Part shown: positions 6,683 to 8,928 of the stretch, piece after piece | Layout: every line of letters begins with the position of its first letter | Numbering within the stretch: the stretch's first letter is position 1 | Assembly: GCF_000250875.1 (NCBI RefSeq) | Contig: NZ_JH604917.1 | Location: 1 to 8,928, forward strand | DNA: 8,928 bases | From: Sutterella parvirubra YIT 11816 | Lineage (GTDB): Bacteria; Pseudomonadota; Gammaproteobacteria; Burkholderiales; Burkholderiaceae_F | Direction of reading: 5' to 3' | Notes under the pieces: generated by a model | The model's database searches: none | What the model was told of the DNA's origin: nothing | Seen by the model: only the letters and a program-made list of their open reading frames with translations | Made by a program: the position numbers and the translations under genes

Positions 6683-7510
6683 ATGACGACCCCTGACAAC
6701 GTCAAGTACGCGAACACGCCGACCGCCACCGAAAACGTGTGGGGCGTTGGCCTCAAGGATGCCAAGCGCCAGAGCAAGTTCACGGCGATTGCCGACGTGA
6801 CGCAGTCCGTTACCGGCCTCATCCTCGGCATCTTCCTCTTCTGCCACATGGCCTTCACGAGCTCGGTGCAGTTCGGCAAGGACGTGTTCGCCAACCTCAT
6901 CGCCTTCTCGGGCGGCGCCTTCATCGACGGCCACGAGCATCTCTGGCTCCACGTCGTCTTCGTCGGCTTCATCTTCCTCTGCGTCGTGCTGCACGCCCTC
7001 TGCGCGCTGCGCCGCTTCCCGACCTCCTACCGTCAGTGCCGCGACATCCGTGCGCACTACCGCATGGTCAAGCACGAAGACACGACGCTCTGGATGGTCC
7101 AGCTCGTCACGGCCTTCCTCCTCTTCCTCCTCGTGTTCCCGCATCTCATCAGCATGCTCACGAACCCGGGCGGCTTTGACCCGAACCTCATCGGCGTGCA
7201 CACCTATCACAACGGCATGATCTACACGTTCATCTTCCTCGTTGTGACGGAACTCCATGGCATGATCGGTCTCTACCGCCTCGCCGTGAAGTGGGACATC
7301 TTCGAGAAGAACCCCGAAACGGACATCATCGACCAGCGCTCCACGGAACGCCACGGCTTCCGCAAGACGATGCTCTTCGTCGCGCTCCTCATGATCATCT
7401 GCGGCACGCTCACCGCCTGGAAGAACTACTCGATCGGCGCCGAACAGATCGCCGCCGGCCAGGAAGCGACCCGCTACGAAATCCCGGACGAACTCAACTG
7501 GTGGAAGTAA
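6683..7510 (+). CDS. frdC: Fumarate reductase dihaem cytochrome b subunit, Wolinella FrdC type
   Basis: This 275-residue integral membrane protein should bind two b haems and exchange electrons with quinone for a fumarate reductase or succinate dehydrogenase. Five hydrophobic helices are apparent. Four histidines at the positions of the W. succinogenes haem ligands are present: H55 (CHMAF), H104 (VLHAL), H154 (FPHLI) and H192 (ELHG). The blocks RRFPTSYRQ, HEDTTLW and ELHG-IGLYRLAVKW are nearly the same as in Wolinella FrdC. Glu190, equivalent to the E-pathway Glu180, is kept. The quinone-site Glu66 seems replaced in an ungapped alignment. The ATG at 6683 is preferred over the in-frame ATG at 6554 because the resulting N-terminus fits the family; its Shine-Dalgarno (GGA, 6671-6673) is weak. 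In Wolinella the genes run frdC-A-B, but here a terminator follows directly, so the flavoprotein and iron-sulphur subunits must lie elsewhere. An sdhC-like role is an alternative. Confidence 0.9.
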   Translation: MTTPDNVKYANTPTATENVWGVGLKDAKRQSKFTAIADVTQSVTGLILGIFLFCHMAFTSSVQFGKDVFANLIAFSGGAFIDGHEHLWLHVVFVGFIFLCVVLHALCALRRFPTSYRQCRDIRAHYRMVKHEDTTLWMVQLVTAFLLFLLVFPHLISMLTNPGGFDPNLIGVHTYHNGMIYTFIFLVVTELHGMIGLYRLAVKWDIFEKNPETDIIDQRSTERHGFRKTMLFVALLMIICGTLTAWKNYSIGAEQIAAGQEATRYEIPDELNWWK

Positions 7511-7524
7511 TCCCCCTCTGAGTG

Positions 7525-7545
7525 CCGGCCTTCCCTGAAGGCTGG
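7525..7545 (+). other. Small hairpin after frdC
   Basis: CCGGCCTT (7525-7532) pairs with AAGGCTGG (7538-7545) with one G-U pair and a 5-nt loop. It lies between the frdC stop and the bidirectional terminator. No T-run follows, so it may only shield the 3' end of the transcript. Confidence 0.4.
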
Positions 7546-7560
7546 TCTCCGGAAGGTTCG

Positions 7561-7598
7561 AAAAAGCCCCGATTCGCGAGAATCGGGGCTTTGCTTTG
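7561..7598. terminator. Bidirectional terminator between frdC and the M24 peptidase
   Basis: A perfect 11-bp stem, AGCCCCGATTC (7565-7575) with GAATCGGGGCT (7580-7590), closes a GCGA loop. A-residues before it (7561-7565) give a T-run on the minus strand, and TTTGCTTT follows on the plus strand. It can therefore end both the frdC transcript and the convergent peptidase transcript, whose stop is at 7611. Confidence 0.9.
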
Positions 7599-7610
7599 TC
7601 TCTTCGGCGC

Positions 7611-8928
7611 TCAGGCCTTCACGGGCGCCGTCACGCGCTCAAGCCACGCCCGGGCGCGCGTCGTGAGGTCGGGCGTGAGGCGCGCCCGCACCCACGCGTT
7701 GTAGGCGTTCACCGCCTCGGCCGCGTCCCCCATGGATTCGGGCAGCGTGCGCACGTCGATCGGCACGCACGTAAGGTGCTTCCAGCGGAGCATTCCGCAC
7801 GCCGTCGGGTCTTTTAGGGCGACGAGCATGTTCTCGACACGTACGCCGCGGACGCCCTCCTGATAGATCCCCGGTTCGTCCGAGAGGACGTTCCCCTCAA
7901 AGAGAAACTCATGGTTGCGGGGCGAGAGCGCCATGGGGCCCTCGTGGACGTTGAGGACGAACCCCACGCCGTGGCCCGTACCGTGGCCGTAGTCCTCACC
8001 CATGCGCTCGTGCAGGGGCCCGCGGGCTTCCACGTCGAGCTCGGAGCCCGGCGTTTCTTCGGGGAAGCGGGCGTTCGCGAGGCAGAACATCGCGCGGGTC
8101 ACTTCGCCGACGACGCGGCGGTCTTCGTCGGAAATCCTGCCGACGGGCGTCATGCGGGTGACGTCGGTGGTCCCGCACCAATACTGACCGCCCGAGTCGA
8201 TGAGAAGAAGCCCGTCCTTCAGTTCCGCGTCGCGGCCGGGCTTCGGCTCATAGTGCGGCATCGCGGCGTTCGCGCCAAAGGCGCTGATCGTCCCGAAGGA
8301 CTCACCCATAAAGCCCGGCTGCGCCGCACGGTGTTCGTGAAGAAGCCGCACGGCGTCGCATTCGCCGAGGCGTTCGCCCGCGGCGAGCCGTTCGTCGAGC
8401 TCGGCGTAGAACTCCGTGAGGGCCACGCCGTCCAAGCGCATCGCCTCTTCGATGAGTTCGATTTCGCCCGGGCTCTTGCGGCTCATCGCGCGTTCGAAGA
8501 AGGGTTCGGCGGGGACGATCTCCCCGGACCAGAAGCCTTCGAAGCGCTTCATGAGCGCAGCCGAGACCGCCTTGCGGTTCACCACCAGAGGACGGTCCGT
8601 CACCCCGGCCCCGCGAAGCGCCGCTTCGAGGTCCGCCGTCAGGACGACACCTTCGTCTTCGAGCATCCTGCGGCAGGCGTCCGACAACGGTGCGTTCGTC
8701 TCGAGGTGGAGCGTGTCGCCCGTGAGCGCCGCCACGGCCGGAAAGACCGGGCTCGCGGGGCGGGCGGCGTTTCTCAGGTTCGTCAGCCACGCGCAGACGT
8801 CGGGGCTCGCCGTGAGGAGCACGCGTTCGTCCCCTTCGGGGAGCTGCGCGCGCACCGCGGCGATCCGCTCGGCGATCGTGCGGCCCGGCCTCGGGAGCGC
8901 GCGGATGTCGGGCGTGACGGGCGCGAAG
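7611..8928 (-). CDS. Xaa-Pro aminopeptidase, M24 family (5' end beyond the window)
   Basis: This enzyme removes an N-terminal residue next to proline, using a dinuclear metal centre in a pita-bread fold. The open frame continues to the right edge without a stop (last complete codon at 8925-8927), so about 438 C-terminal residues are seen and the N-terminus is missing. An internal GTG at 8853-8855 is not the true start: the upstream frame reads on through a plausible N-terminal domain (TIAERIAAVRAQL). Metal ligands are visible: Asp in LLIDSGG (8196-8198), Asp in GTTDVTRM (8163-8165), His in GTGHGVG (7971-7973), Glu in SDEPGIY (7875-7877) and Glu in RVENM (7833-7835). The segment LTCVPIDVRTL is the C-terminal M24_C hallmark of the long three-domain aminopeptidase P type. 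The family normally has about 600 residues, so roughly a quarter is off the edge. It converges on frdC over the shared terminator. Confidence 0.92.
   Translation of the reverse strand, partial: FAPVTPDIRALPRPGRTIAERIAAVRAQLPEGDERVLLTASPDVCAWLTNLRNAARPASPVFPAVAALTGDTLHLETNAPLSDACRRMLEDEGVVLTADLEAALRGAGVTDRPLVVNRKAVSAALMKRFEGFWSGEIVPAEPFFERAMSRKSPGEIELIEEAMRLDGVALTEFYAELDERLAAGERLGECDAVRLLHEHRAAQPGFMGESFGTISAFGANAAMPHYEPKPGRDAELKDGLLLIDSGGQYWCGTTDVTRMTPVGRISDEDRRVVGEVTRAMFCLANARFPEETPGSELDVEARGPLHERMGEDYGHGTGHGVGFVLNVHEGPMALSPRNHEFLFEGNVLSDEPGIYQEGVRGVRVENMLVALKDPTACGMLRWKHLTCVPIDVRTLPESMGDAAEAVNAYNAWVRARLTPDLTTRARAWLERVTAPVKA

Noticed and set aside
1..8928. A hidden defence, mobile or biosynthetic system
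   Set aside because: All long plausible frames are accounted for by core-type genes; no transposase, integrase, repeat array, toxin-antitoxin pair or tRNA-linked attachment site was seen.

Overview
This 8.9 kb window is GC-rich, with strong C/G third-position codon use. It looks like ordinary chromosomal sequence from a Gram-negative bacterium with anaerobic respiration. The best guess is a betaproteobacterium of the Burkholderiales, perhaps Sutterellaceae. The clues are a pepN-fbp gene pair, a NapC/NrfH-type multihaem cytochrome c, and a fumarate-reductase cytochrome b of the Wolinella FrdC type. The taxonomic call is an inference, not a database result.

Layout from left to right. (1) 227-817 (+) encodes a membrane-anchored tetrahaem NapC/NrfH-family cytochrome c. 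It has its own AT-richer leader with an FNR-like dyad and a leader hairpin, and a strong terminator follows. (2) 972-4698 (+) is a two-gene unit of pepN (aminopeptidase N) and fbp (class I fructose-1,6-bisphosphatase), 37 bp apart, behind a sigma70-like promoter. (3) 4814-5404 (-) is a small membrane protein resembling LapA with a long coiled-coil tail. It converges on fbp, and a hairpin cluster lies between them. (4) 5592-6239 (+) is upp (uracil phosphoribosyltransferase) with its own promoter and terminator, divergent from the LapA-like gene. (5) 6240-6682 is a 443-bp intergenic stretch, partly lower in GC, with inverted repeats and a near-consensus FNR box. (6) 6683-7510 (+) is a five-helix dihaem cytochrome b (FrdC type), apparently transcribed alone. 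(7) 7611-8928 (-) is the C-terminal part of an M24 Xaa-Pro aminopeptidase that runs off the right edge. A bidirectional terminator separates it from frdC.

The genes do not form one pathway. The shared theme is two solitary membrane quinone-reactive electron carriers, the tetrahaem cytochrome c and the FrdC-type cytochrome b. Each sits behind a TTGAY-N4-GTCAA dyad, which suggests common control by an FNR/CRP-family oxygen sensor. Neither has its catalytic partner inside the window. The remaining genes are housekeeping: peptide turnover, gluconeogenesis, pyrimidine salvage and probably envelope maintenance. I see no mobile element, CRISPR array, tRNA or rRNA, and no convincing new multi-gene system. 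The points of interest are the unusual CX3CH haem site, the orphan frdC, the apparent lack of the Wolinella quinone-site glutamate, and the two FNR-like boxes.
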